Shown here one piece after another: positions 47,201 to 57,244 of a DNA stretch of 64,000 bases (its first letter is position 1; the number at the start of each line of letters is the position of its first letter). The translations under genes and the position numbers were made by a program. The notes under the pieces are model-generated. The model saw only the letters and a list, made by a program, of their open reading frames with translations, searched no databases and was not told the origin of the DNA. Origin of the DNA: Rhynchospora pubera (taxonomy: Eukaryota; Streptophyta; Magnoliopsida; Poales; Cyperaceae); assembly GCA_028095005.1 (NCBI GenBank), contig CM051463.1:65448251-65512250 (forward strand), given 5' to 3'.

Positions 47201-48073
47201 CACCCCCGACCCTGGTCATTTGTATATGGCTAGGTTTTTAATGTTGGCTCACCAAGCCTATCACAACCATGCAGGGCTTAAACATTGACCTCTTAGAAGT
47301 CAGTCAAGTGCTTTTGCCATTTGCAAAACAAAAGCAAAATAAAATAATATATTAGAAAACATGAAACTCTATTGTTTATCCTTACAGATTTTCTTATTCA
47401 TTGCTAAGTTTCATAAAACTCTCTTGTCCAGCTAAAACTAAGGCACATTATAAGGAGGGATATAATGTTATATCCTGGTTATGTGCCTGAATCTGCATCC
47501 AGCATCCGAGTTTTTCATTACGGGTTAAGATTTAGTGTTGGAAATTGGAGCTTTGATAAGGCTGACTGGAGATATATTGACATGGTGAACACTTGCTGGG
47601 CCAAATTTCCTGATCCACCCGAAGCATCTTCAATTACTACTGGAGATCCAGATGAGAGAGCAAGGGATCTTCTCAGCATCGAATGTGCCAAGACACTTAA
47701 CACTGCTCTCGATTTGCACCACCAGAGAAGAAGGTGCCCAACTGAAGATGTAACTGAAGAGAAAAAGTTAGGGGATAAAGTGCAGGTTGATACAGTGTTA
47801 TCTGATCTTAATTCTTCAACAGGAGGTGACTCGCCAGGAGAGAGAAAGCTAGAGGATAACTTGCAGGTTGATACAATGTTGTCTGATATTAATTTTTCAT
47901 TGAATACCTCCTCAGATTTTCATAGGCCAGAACCAGAAACTAGGTCTAATATGAGATGGATGGTAGCACTATGGGGAATTTTTGTTTTTCTTTTCTGTGC
48001 GACTTTTGTTGTGCTTTCTGGCCGCAAAAGAGCGGGTTTGAAACCTAGGTCTTTTAGAAATAAGAAAAGATAG
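41206..48073 (+). CDS. SERGT1: Peptidyl-serine alpha-galactosyltransferase homologue (GT96-type), eight exons
   Basis: Exons 41206-41531, 42236-42406, 42784-43027, 43394-43594, 43961-44433, 44947-45111, 45754-45997 and 47432-48073 join in frame to 821 residues, close to the Arabidopsis enzyme. That enzyme adds galactose to serine in extensins and arabinogalactan proteins in the ER/Golgi. Residues 1-26 are a hydrophobic signal or anchor (MRALIPTFFFFFLLHVLL...). Two homologous catalytic-like units follow. Unit 1 has HTLFSVECQDYFDWQTVG, then YPAINKP and ILDADM (DAD 139-141). Unit 2 has HTLFSTECSTYFDWQTVG, then YPAINKP and ILDADM (DAD 500-502). Each then has GCDN, MHI-DL, NITGDIY and WISEMYGYSF. 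A membrane segment near 783-805 (WMVALWGIFVFLF...) is followed by a basic tail, expected for this family. Introns in the two units fall at the same places and phases. Intron 7 holds a MITE. Confidence 0.92.
46229..46435. mobile_element. 207-bp MITE in intron 7, 9-bp target duplication
   Basis: The nine bases AGCTAGTAT occur exactly on both sides (46220-46228 and 46436-46444). The ends GGGAACTGCATCCTCTGG and CCAGAGGATACTCTCCC are inverted repeats extended by GGATGG palindromes. A 9-bp duplication fits a Mutator-derived MITE. Its core is shared with the MITE at 40870-41030. Confidence 0.85.
47075..47215. mobile_element. Possible LINE 3'-end relic in intron 7
   Basis: The phrase ACAACAACAAAACCTCCCAA followed by ACAAGTTGGGTAGG resembles the 3' ends of plant RTE-type LINEs and their dependent short elements. 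A second, degraded copy of the AAGTTRGGGTAGG phrase follows near 47180. There is no coding sequence. Confidence 0.35.
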
Positions 48074-48610
48074 GATAAGTTGGTTCCAATCATGGGAATT
48101 GATAACACTAAATATCCTGATGTAGCATCTGAAAATTTTAAATTATTTTTTACCATTATCATTGTAATTGTAATCTTTTATAAAAAAAATAATTCTGGGT
48201 GTCTGGTGAAATGTTTTATTTGTAACTTGGCATGCACAAGAGATAGAAAAACAACTATTGAATTTGTCGTTTGAAATCAGTTAACGATTTTTGAAATTAA
48301 GATCACGAAACGTCAATGAGTTTTAAGTAAAAAAAAATCTTTTCCTCGACTTCCTAAATTATCAATTTGGTTCCACAGTTTGGACATTGGAGAAGTTGTT
48401 ATGCAAATTCCAAAAAAAAAAAAAAAATTAAAGATATATTTTTTTTTTTGTCCAGTTGGCAGTATGTTTAAGGGCTACTGAAGATGGGCAAATATATGAA
48501 GTACAAATCTTAGAGAACCAGAGAAGAAATGACCTATAGAAATTATTAGTAACACACCAACGACATACAAAAAGTAATCACAACATTCTCAAGGATGTAT
48601 AAACTTTCCT
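48074..48610. other. Convergent intergenic spacer
   Basis: This lies between the galactosyltransferase stop (plus) and the PPR stop (minus). It must carry both 3' ends; homopolymer runs at 48412-48427 and 48439-48450 are the only notable sequence. Confidence 0.5.
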
Positions 48611-50203
48611 TTAACCATATGTAAGAATTTTTCTAAGTCTCTCTAATTTTGCCATCGCCTCAATCGCTAAATCCCTTCTTCCCGAGGCAATCAGTGCTTC
48701 CTTCAAGTTACCAAACAATTTTTCAGGTGGCCAGATTCCTTTATTCAACATCTTCTCGAAAAGGGTACAAGCCTCTTCAACCCTATCAGCAAAACATAAT
48801 CCCCTGATCAATGAACAAAAGATGTGCATGGACGGTAGCACCCCTTTCTCTGTCATCTCTTTCCAAACCTCCAAAGCCATGTCAACTCTCTTACAACAAC
48901 AAAACATACTAACTATCATTGCATAGGTGTTTGTTTGTGCTTCGCACCCTTCTTCTGACATTCTGCGAAATAATTGGTAAGCATCATCTACTCGCTTCAC
49001 CTTTACGAGGTGATTTAGGATTATATCGTAAGTGCGGGTATTCAGACCCAACCTACTTTGCCTCATTTCTTCCATGACAAGAAAAGCATCATCAAATCTT
49101 GAAAGGCGGCAAAGCGCACCAATTGCTGCATTGTAAGTTGGTATATCCGGCATGAAACCTTCATTTTTTGAAATTTCAAAATATTTGAAGGCTTCATCTA
49201 ACCGCCCTTGTGAGCCAAGCCCATTAATCAAAGTGCAATATATATGAGCATTAGGTCTGCAATTACTTCTCTCCATTTGTTTAAATACATTAATCGCAGC
49301 ATCACACATTCTGCACTTCAAGAAAGCATTGATTAAAATGCCATATGTCACTACATCAGGCTCCAACCCATTACTTCTCATTTCATTATACACTTGCTTT
49401 AGCATCATTAAATTTTTCTCTTTGCCCCATCCTTCCAATAAAATCGTGTAGCTCTTCAAATCAGGGTTAAATCTTTGTCTTCTCGACATTCCAACAAACA
49501 ACTCATGGGCCTCTTTGACATGATTCGATTTGGCAATAGTATCCAAAAACACATTAAAATCTGATAAAACTGGCTTAAACCCAAAATGAGATTCCATTTT
49601 CTCAAAAGTCTTAATTGCCTCTTTGATCATTTTAGCTCTAGCATACCACCTAATGATGATATTAAATGTCTCTTTTTCAAGTACTCCCCTTTTTATCATA
49701 TCATCTACTAAGTCCCAAATTAGCTCAAATTGCTTGATTTTTCCAAGTGCTTCTATCAAATTATGGTACATGTCAGTTGTGTAGTAAAACCCTTTTTGAT
49801 TCTCAGCCCAGCGAAAGAAGGCGAGGGCAGGCATACCAGCATTGCTCAGTCTCTTTAATACCTCTGTAACGAGACTTGGAGACAGAACCATATCTCTCAT
49901 GTTGTCTAAAGAGGAAGTTAGTTCAGAAAATGAATTGGATAATGCAACCACACGGCACACTTTATCAGCTTCATCACCTACCTCAATGTTTCTAGAAGCT
50001 GGCAAGTGGGAGTTCTCATATAAATCAGGGAATGAGACCAACTCCGGTTCAGGTATGTTGTGGATGAATTTACTAAAACACAACTGGAATTTTGGGTTAG
50101 CCAGATATCTATCAGACATTTTGTCAAACATCTTGCGAGCATTGATGTAGAAGCTAAAGTGCCTCATTCTACATCCAGCTGAGAGAAACTTTCTCTGGAG
50201 CAT
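48611..50203 (-). CDS. P-class pentatricopeptide repeat protein, probably mitochondrial, intronless
   Basis: The 530-residue protein has a basic N-terminus (MLQRKFLSAGCRMRHFSF) suited to organelle import. From about residue 160 to 510 it is tiled with ~35-residue helical repeats, for example TYGILINAFLKC, YCTLINGLGSQGRLDEAFKY, TYNAAIGALCRL, TYDIILNHLVK and TYAMIVSMFCC, each followed by a helix ending near an acidic or basic pair and a P-D or P-N turn. There is no E, DYW or SMR domain, so it is P class. Such proteins bind organellar RNA and govern processing, stability or translation. The segment ALAFFRWAENQKGF just before the repeats is typical of the At1g71060-like group of mitochondrial PPRs; that assignment is from memory. 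The lack of introns is usual for PPR genes. Confidence 0.9.
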   Translation of the reverse strand: MLQRKFLSAGCRMRHFSFYINARKMFDKMSDRYLANPKFQLCFSKFIHNIPEPELVSFPDLYENSHLPASRNIEVGDEADKVCRVVALSNSFSELTSSLDNMRDMVLSPSLVTEVLKRLSNAGMPALAFFRWAENQKGFYYTTDMYHNLIEALGKIKQFELIWDLVDDMIKRGVLEKETFNIIIRWYARAKMIKEAIKTFEKMESHFGFKPVLSDFNVFLDTIAKSNHVKEAHELFVGMSRRQRFNPDLKSYTILLEGWGKEKNLMMLKQVYNEMRSNGLEPDVVTYGILINAFLKCRMCDAAINVFKQMERSNCRPNAHIYCTLINGLGSQGRLDEAFKYFEISKNEGFMPDIPTYNAAIGALCRLSRFDDAFLVMEEMRQSRLGLNTRTYDIILNHLVKVKRVDDAYQLFRRMSEEGCEAQTNTYAMIVSMFCCCKRVDMALEVWKEMTEKGVLPSMHIFCSLIRGLCFADRVEEACTLFEKMLNKGIWPPEKLFGNLKEALIASGRRDLAIEAMAKLERLRKILTYG

Positions 50204-50861
50204 TACATCGAACAGTTCGTAGGTATGCTAACGGTCGAGCAGTGGGAGTCTGGTAGAATTGAATGGAGGTTTGAACTAAAACAAGCTCCGTTCGGTTGGT
50301 GGTTGAGAGAGTCGCAAGGAGAAAAGGCAAGAATAAAACTGATCCAATTGTTACAACGCATCCAACTCGGCCAGAGAATTGGGATTTGGGCCAGGCGCTT
50401 GGTCTATGCAGAGGATAAGTTGTTTATGAACAAAGCACAATTTGGATATCTGAAGATCTTTGAATATCTATCAAACTAGTAAAATGTATCAAATAATAAA
50501 CAAGTTTACAGGAGATATTCACATACATATAAAATAAAAATATATTCCTACATATTTCATGTAATTTAGTATTCTTCAAAAAAAAAACAGTTGTTAAATT
50601 TCAAACTGTTGAAAACTTTATATTGTTTAATAAATTGTAAAATGTGCTTTAAATTTTATCATTTTCCAAAGAGATTATCTATGTCTAATATTGATCATGT
50701 CTCGAAGCCGTGGCTTATTTAAATGTTAACTTCATTATTGTTAAGACAAGCTACTAATTTTAATGAATCCTATTATATTGTTAAAACTGTTAATAGATTC
50801 AAATTCTTTACCACTATAGGTTTTCAACAGAGATAAATCCGTTTTTCTGTTTGGTAACATA

Positions 50862-50877
50862 ATAATTATTAGCACTA
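50862..50877. repeat. Left SINE target-site duplication
   Basis: These 16 bases, ATAATTATTAGCACTA, are repeated exactly at 51011-51026 after the poly-A tail. Confidence 0.9.
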
Positions 50878-51010
50878 GCATGTGGCCTAGTAGCTCAATG
50901 GTAAGAGCACTAGGCTGGCCTCCGTGAGGTCAAGAGTTCAAGCCCCGCATGCACCTTTAATTTCAAAAAAGTTGGATGGCAAAGACCTCCCTCTTTCTTC
51001 AAAAAAAAAA
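50878..51010 (+). mobile_element. tRNA-derived SINE with 16-bp target duplication
   Basis: The 133-bp body starts with a tRNA-like head containing an A-box-like TAGCTCAATGGTAAGAGC (50891-50908) and a B-box-like AGAGTTCAAGCCCC (50933-50946), both polymerase III promoter elements. After an unrelated ~50-bp tail it ends in a run of ten or eleven A (51001-51011). The 16 bases ATAATTATTAGCACTA precede it (50862-50877) and follow it exactly (51011-51026). The head cannot fold as a normal tRNA: extra bases lie between a GCATGTG/CGCATGC outer stem and the D-arm, and no proper T-stem forms. Confidence 0.9.
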
Positions 51011-51026
51011 ATAATTATTAGCACTA
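51011..51026. repeat. Right SINE target-site duplication
   Basis: An exact copy of 50862-50877. The first A merges with the poly-A run. Confidence 0.9.
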
Positions 51027-51431
51027 ATGCTAAACAGTTTCACCTCAAATTAATCAAGCACACTAGACGAGAGATAAAACTAAAAAGAAAGGAAAATATT
51101 ATGAATGCTGCTGTAGGTAGGGTCATTATAGATGAATGCTGCTGAACTATATATCTCAAGCATATGCACCCAAAAATACAAGCGGCTGAATAAGGAAAAC
51201 AATTTTAGCTTATAAAGTTTGAAAGATCAAACATTTTATAGTGAATGATCATACAAAGTTTATCAAGTGTAGTTACAATGATCTAGCTATATCACAATGG
51301 TATATGAAGTGGAGAGACTGTACATTAACATCTATCCACCGCAAGTTAAGGACATTTCACTTAAAAAGTACCCAGAGCACAAATTCTTGCAAAACCCACA
51401 TAAAAAAGAGCACAAAAGCTCATAAATGGGT

Positions 51432-54400
51432 TCAAGCAAAAAGGCACTCATCTATTAGTGGGTAATCCAACAACTCAGACCCGTCACACCAATTAATACT
51501 ACTCTCTACCTCCGTCTGAAACAAGTCAATGCTATTCATGAGACCTACATTCTCAAAACAACCAATCTCTTGGAAGGAGGAATACAGGTGCAAATCTTCA
51601 GGTAAAGGAACCAGATCGGAACCTGTTATATGACCTGGTTCTGCATTGCTACCAGTTTGTTCAAGGAAACAACCCTTGATACCTGGTAACCCGTCAAGTC
51701 CTAATGTCGAACCATCTACTGTACATGTCAAAGGGGAGACTGCCTTGATGCAATCCATCAAGGCCGGTTTCACATCCAATAGATTCCCTGTTCCATTTTG
51801 CATGTTAATGGAAATTACTGAAGGTGCGCTTGTGTACAAATCGGGTTTGGGTAGGCACGAATAGTCACCTAACAAATCACACCGCTCATGGTCATGTTTC
51901 GGGTATTGCATAAATTGCATTACAGGAAGGCCACTGGTCCAAGTTTGGTGTTTCAATGTGGTTAATGGTTCTGAAGGCTTTATTTCTGCATTCGGTATTG
52001 TGCCCGTGAAGGAAAGTAACATGCCTAATGGAGGCATGCTCGTGCCTTTCTTTTTTACTTTGACGTCTTCTTCAAAGTAGCTAATGGGTTTAGTAGGTTG
52101 GGTTTCAGTTTTTGGAGCAACAAATCCAAATCCAGCACTGGAGTTCGGAGTGGTGCCTTGCTGTACTGGAGGAGGTATTTTCAGGTCAGGTTTTGCAGGT
52201 GGTTCTTTTGGGCTGAAATCTGCCCTTCTGTTGTTGCCCAATGCAGAATCTTCGTTCTGCTTCTGAAGCCTGCTCAGGTAGAGACGATATTTCTGCAAAT
52301 CGAAGTACAAATATCACAAAGGTACTCAGTTTAGTTGCGTTCACTCTGATAACCAATTTTGACAGATTAAATTATAGTTAAGTGTTAAGGACATTACTGT
52401 TATTAGGAAGGTACCTGTAGGTGGCTTGCAACATTCTCTCTTGTTAAACCCGGGACATTCATCAAGTCAAGTATCTTCTTGGGACCAACCTCTGCAAATA
52501 ACACAAATTATTCATTCATAACTCGTTAGAAATAACTAGTTGAAAAATATATGAAGAAGTTAAATGAGAATAGCATATTTTTTTCCTAAAAGAATAAATG
52601 AAGAAATAATGGCCATCTCAAATTTGATGGGTCATTGCAAGACTAAAAAGTAAACATCAGTACTCTATTTGTCAAATCTGTGGTATAATAATATTTTAAA
52701 TTACTCAGCACCAAGCACTTCTTTGTTAATTTTCTGGCAAGGCATTACCAGGCGAGATCCCTAATTTGCAAATCTCTAATCGAAATAAAATCTTGTCAAA
52801 ACTTAAAAATAAAAATCAATACTCACTATCAAAACCGATTTGGTTAACAGCATTGACGAATTTCTGGTGCAGATCCACAGACCAGACAACTCTCGCCTTC
52901 TTGACCGCAGACTGATCACTCCCATCCTGGTCACTGTGTTCCTCTTTGCGCTTCTTGTCTTCACGAGTCAAAAAACCCCTTTCCTCGAATCCCTCAAATC
53001 CTGCCTCCCGAATTAGTTGTAAATCATCACAGGTGAACTCATGGCCCTCAATCTCCTTTACCTCATGCATCTTTTTCCGGTACACATGCTGCCAGATGTT
53101 GCGCAGCTCCTTCATGCGCACGGGCTTTAGGAGATAGTCACATGCTCCGTGCTGAACTCCCTTCATCACCCTACTTGTTTCCCCATCTATAGACATCACT
53201 GCAATGAATACACACTTAATTTAAAGTTAACAGCTTGTTTGCATTTTGCTATTTGTTTTCTCCTATTTTTTCTATGCAAAATTGTGATGCTACAGAATTA
53301 GACATTGTCTAGCATCATTGGGAGAGGGCAGTGAAATATAAACTTCTAATTAAATGGCAAAATTGAAATTATAGCTAAAATAAAGTTCGTCGTAGGGATT
53401 AGAGACACTAACTTATAACAGGTAGGTCCATCTCTAAGCCGATAAGCTCAAGAAGTTTGAAACCATCCATGTCTGGCATGTTGACATCACTAATCACAAT
53501 GTCAAACTTGTGTTTTCTTTCTCGAAGTATTTCTAGAGCCACTCTGGCTAAGCCACATGTTGTAACTGTATCCAGCAAATAAAAGCATCATAAAAGATCA
53601 TATTGAGGATTTGGATATTATCATTAGTACTGATATCATTTTCTTTTACTTTATTCAATTGAAACATAAGACACTATTGCACAGCTGGAGTAAAACTACT
53701 TTTATCTACTTTAATCTGAAGGACTGACAGGGTCTTGAAATAACTTAATTGAAATAAGAATATTTATTACAGTTTTCTCCTAAATATGTGTCAAGCCATA
53801 GGAGTTACAAATATATGTTTATATCCAAAAAAAACCAGTTAAAAAAAATAGTAAAACAATTCAAAAAATATAAAATTTTGCTACAAGATTTCAATATGCT
53901 GATCATATTGGGTAACTTGTATTAGCCGTTAGAAGTTCGTTTTTTTTTTATTTTGGAGTCGAAGTACAATTGGTGTTTTATTTTGCAAGCCCCATAACAG
54001 ATCCGGAAATCAATCGAAGATAATCAAGGAAAACCTTTCATGGACGGAGAAAAAGTAGTGAAAGTAAAGGAAGAGGGAAAGATAAGATCATAATCAACCT
54101 TTTCTTGTTAGTAGAACTTCTAATGTAAGGGTAAGTTCAGTGAAAAGTTCTCATGTAACCTCCAAATGTTTATATCTTTATACTCCCCAAATTAGTGTGG
54201 TGGAAAAGATTGGAAAAGGAATTGGCAACCAACAAAACAAGAGGAAGCAAAGAAACACTATAGCAACCTTTCTTCCCATTTCATTCCCCTATCTCTTTTT
54301 CCCTTACCTCCCTTCACCGCCTCCTTCTGAGAGAGATAAACCGGAAGACTAACACCCAACAGGAAAGCAACTTTTTTTCTTTTTTGTATAGTTGATCTGT

Positions 54401-54968
54401 TGGAACTTGGTCAGAAATTGTTCCTGATGGCAAAATAAATAAACCAAAGGGCCCAAGGCGAATTGGCAACATGAGTTCAATAAATAGAACAACTGTTGAG
54501 ACCAAGGAATTAGTACGTGTCGTACTAGATTTTGACTGCAACAGTGCAACTGAGTTTTAGAGCCGTGTAGCTTTTAAGTTAACATATTGGCATGGTATAT
54601 TGGTATGTACCAAGATTAAGACCCACTTAAGCCTTAAATAATCCCCAATCAATAAAAAAAGGTGCAGGGAATGAAGAAAGGAACAAAATTGGATCTATGA
54701 TTTTCAACAGTGATCAATACTGTTGTCTCAGAGAACCCAATTAAACCAAGTATGTAAATTAAACCAAAAAAGAAGATGGAAAGATGCAACCAAAGTCTCA
54801 AAACACATCCCAAAATTTAAACTTGGCCAAATCAAGGGTACCTTCATAAGAGCACTTCCTAAGCATCTTCTCTAAAATCTTGAGCCAGGTGGGATCATCA
54901 TCTACCACTAGAACTCTAAGACCGACGGGGAAAACCTCGGCCCGAGACGGCACCGAGTGGCTCTCCAT
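51432..54968 (-). CDS. Type-B cytokinin response regulator (receiver plus GARP/Myb DNA-binding domain), five exons
   Basis: Minus-strand exons 54968-54842, 53565-53413, 53198-52827, 52491-52415 and 52292-51432 join in frame to 529 residues. The receiver domain (about 17-135) has the acidic pocket VVDDDPTW (Asp23, Asp24), the phospho-acceptor Asp69 in ISDVNMPDMDG, and Lys118 in YLLKPVR, so all key residues are intact. After an acidic/basic linker, the B-motif runs from about 193 to 252: KKARVVWSVDLHQKFVNAVN, QIGFDKVGPKKILDLM, then NVPGLTRENVASHLQKYRLY. The long C-terminal part is rich in Pro, Ser and Thr with an acidic end, as in transactivation regions. It would be a nuclear transcription factor activated by the His-Asp phosphorelay. 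Exon count and phases match the family. It resembles the ARR11/ARR2 group, but I do not assign an orthologue. Confidence 0.95.
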
Positions 54969-55406
54969 GCCTCTCTCCGTCTCTCTTTTTCTCCCTGGTT
55001 CTCCTCCTCTGATTCTTCTTTTGAGTTTTCCTTTTCTGGGAGTGGAAAAGGGTTCAAGGCTTGATGGGAGTTAAAAGGGCCAAGTGGGGGCTCTGAAGGA
55101 GAGGTGAGGTAGGGAAGTGTTTGATGAATATTGGCGCCCTTTTCTTAAAATAAAAATCACCACCTTTATTCCTCCTCTTCCTCTCCTCACTTGTCTAAGT
55201 GCGCCAGCAGCTTGTAACGAATTCTTGTTGTTCTGATCTTTCTCCAAAAAAATAATAATAAAAAATAAAAATAAGAACAAGGAAAAACGGTTGTTGCTCT
55301 AATTTTTTTCGCATGTGATTATGTGACCATCGGCTAAGAGCCATTCGTATGACGCATTGCCTCGCTGACTTACGTGCTACCAAGGTAAAAAAGGCCCGTA
55401 GGCTGT
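54969..55406. other. Upstream region of the type-B response regulator
   Basis: CT-rich leader-like sequence (54969-55030, AG-rich on the minus strand) lies directly upstream of the start codon. I see no clear TATA box and no other gene. Confidence 0.45.
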
Positions 55407-55414
55407 AGTGTGGT

Positions 55415-55721
55415 TTGGGCGGTCAAAACGTGGTAAGTGCCACGGAATGGCACCAAATCGTTACCGTACCATTTATTAAACGGTACAATACCAGCATGTC
55501 ACTTACCGTTTCATTTATTAAATGAAACAATTTTTTGTGCCATCAACCATATATTACACATAAAATGATTTGAAATGAGGTTGAAATGGTCGAAACGGTA
55601 TAACCAACTGTGCCATCAACCGTGCCACTTGAAAAACGGTATAATTTTTTATGCCACAAATCGTTTCATTTCGGTTAAACGAAACGGCATAACGATAAAT
55701 GGCCCACCGTTGACAGCCCTA
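55415..55721. mobile_element. 307-bp hAT-type MITE with 8-bp target duplication
   Basis: The eight bases AGTGTGGT flank it exactly (55407-55414 and 55722-55729). The ends TTGGGCGGTCAAAACG and CCGTTGACAGCCCTAA are imperfect inverted repeats of the hAT kind. The body is built of short AAACGGTATAAC and GTGCCATCAACC motifs in both orientations. Confidence 0.75.
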
Positions 55722-55893
55722 AGTGTGGTGTATTGCATTGTGCATATTAAAGTTTTTGTTTTGTTGTATTGATATAAAAAGATGTTATGTCCAAGAAATT
55801 TCAAAAAGATTGGAAGGTTTTTTTATTCTTTTGTTATTTACAAAAATAAAATGTTTAATAGAGAAAAATTTTGATATAGTATCAATTTTCACA

Positions 55894-55923
55894 CATAGCA
55901 TCTTGACGCTATGCATCGGCTAA
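55894..55923 (+). mobile_element. Possible Helitron 3' terminus (CTAA)
   Basis: The stem CATAGC/GCTATG (loop of eight) is followed by CATCGG and CTAA, with T next. Spacing and the CATYRG-CTAR pattern resemble the end at 15646-15674, but the stem is shorter and AT-rich, so chance is possible. Confidence 0.4.
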
Positions 55924-56370
55924 TTAAAGAATGTCACATGTCATTTCTTAATGAGAACAAAAAAATAATTTTATTAATTGATCATTTTATTATATAAATA
56001 ATTGTGCTTTTCGTTATCTCTAAGATTCTATCATCCCGTCATCTCCATGCGAACGCATTAATAATTGTCGTTATCGCTGATGTCAATCTCCCTAGCGGGA
56101 TGAGAGGAGGATGAGCGCCAGGGGATGAGGAGCGAATCAGATTCGAGCGGTGAGAGTCAAACCAGAGGCATGCAGAGAGGGTCCCAGACGGATCCAATTG
56201 GGTTAAGAAGTGAGGGGAGAGGGGACGGAGGAGCAAAAATCCCCCTGGTGTTGCTACCAATGGAGAATTGGGAGAAGGGACAGAGAAAAGAGAGGGATAT
56301 TATTAACTATCATATTAACTAATTGTTCTAGTTATTGTTACTAAATAGAATAGTTATACATTTAATTAGA

Positions 56371-56627
56371 ATAGTTAGGCTTGAAAACGGTGACCGTTTC
56401 GACCGTCTTTTCATTTCGTTTCGTCCAAAACGAAACGAAACGGTTAAAGATTTTGGTTGCGTTTCAAAAACGAAACGGTTTCATCCATGTGTTTTTTCAT
56501 GGTATTTTCGTGATTTCAATCGTTTCGTCCAAGACGAAATGGTTAACGCAAATGATAGTTAGTTTCGTATTCAAAACGCAATGATCAACGCAACAGTCCA
56601 TTTGTGTGGTCGTTTAGACATTATGCA
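56371..56627. mobile_element. AACGAAACGG-rich hAT-like MITE inside a minisatellite
   Basis: The left edge AGGCTTGAAAACGGTG and the right edge CATTATGCACCCCTA are weak inverted repeats. The body repeats CGTTTCGTCCAAAACG and AAACGAAACGG. AGAACAGTTA-type minisatellite lies on both sides (56325-56370 and from 56630), so the element appears inserted into it. No exact target duplication is visible. Confidence 0.5.
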
Positions 56628-56629
56628 CC

Positions 56630-56840
56630 CCTATGAACGATTATATATTTAAATAGAACAATTATATATTTAACTAGAACAGTTAGTGTATTAACTAGAA
56701 CAGTTAGTGTATTAAATAGAACAATTAGTATATTAAATAGAACAGTTATATGTATTAACTAGAACGGTTAGTATATTAAATAGAACATGTAGTATATCAA
56801 ATAGAACAATTATTATATTAAATAGAACAATTATATGTCC
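56630..56840. repeat. AT-rich minisatellite, unit ~20-23 bp
   Basis: Variants of ATTAAATAGAACAGTTAGTAT repeat about nine or ten times. A few related units lie left of the MITE at 56315-56370. Confidence 0.7.
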
Positions 56841-56842
56841 CG

Positions 56843-57244
56843 TGCCATAGAGTCGTTTTTCGAGATCCAAAATTCAAATGCTCAATCCAAACCGTTCAAG
56901 TTATTCACCATATTAAAATACCCTTAGAGACCAAATTTTACATTTTTTCGAATTTCCATTAGCGTCTTCTTTTTTTTGTGAGAAACTCACTCTCACCAGT
57001 TACCGGAGGCATCTTCCATTCATTTCTATTCTGCTATTTATTATGATATTTAAAAAAACGTTATAATTGGAGTATTTTAAGACCCTCCAATTTGAAAATA
57101 TCAAAATAAATAGAAAAAAAATTCAAAAAAATATAAAATTTAGTCTCCAATGGTATTTCAATATGGTGATCAATTTGAACGGTTTGGATTGACCGATTGA
57201 ATTTCGGATCTTAAAAAATATCTCAAAAAAGACATCTATGGTAT
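56843..57244. mobile_element. Foldback MITE, copy 1 (~400 bp)
   Basis: The edges GCCATAGAGTCGTTTTTCGA and TCAAAAAAGACATCTATGGT are inverted. The arms carry CCAAACCGTTCAA facing TTGAACGGTTTGGATTG, and GAGACCAAATTTTACATTTT facing AAAATTTAGTCTCC, so the entire element can fold. It is related to copies at 59884 and 62721. Confidence 0.55.

Noticed and set aside
50225..50479. 84-residue open frame divergent from the PPR gene
   Set aside because: It lies directly upstream of the PPR start, probably leader or promoter DNA, and shows no similarity I recognise.
50881..50955. tRNA gene
   Set aside because: A-box and B-box-like sequences are present, but the arms do not fold as a tRNA. The segment ends in poly-A and is flanked by a 16-bp target duplication, so it is the head of a SINE.
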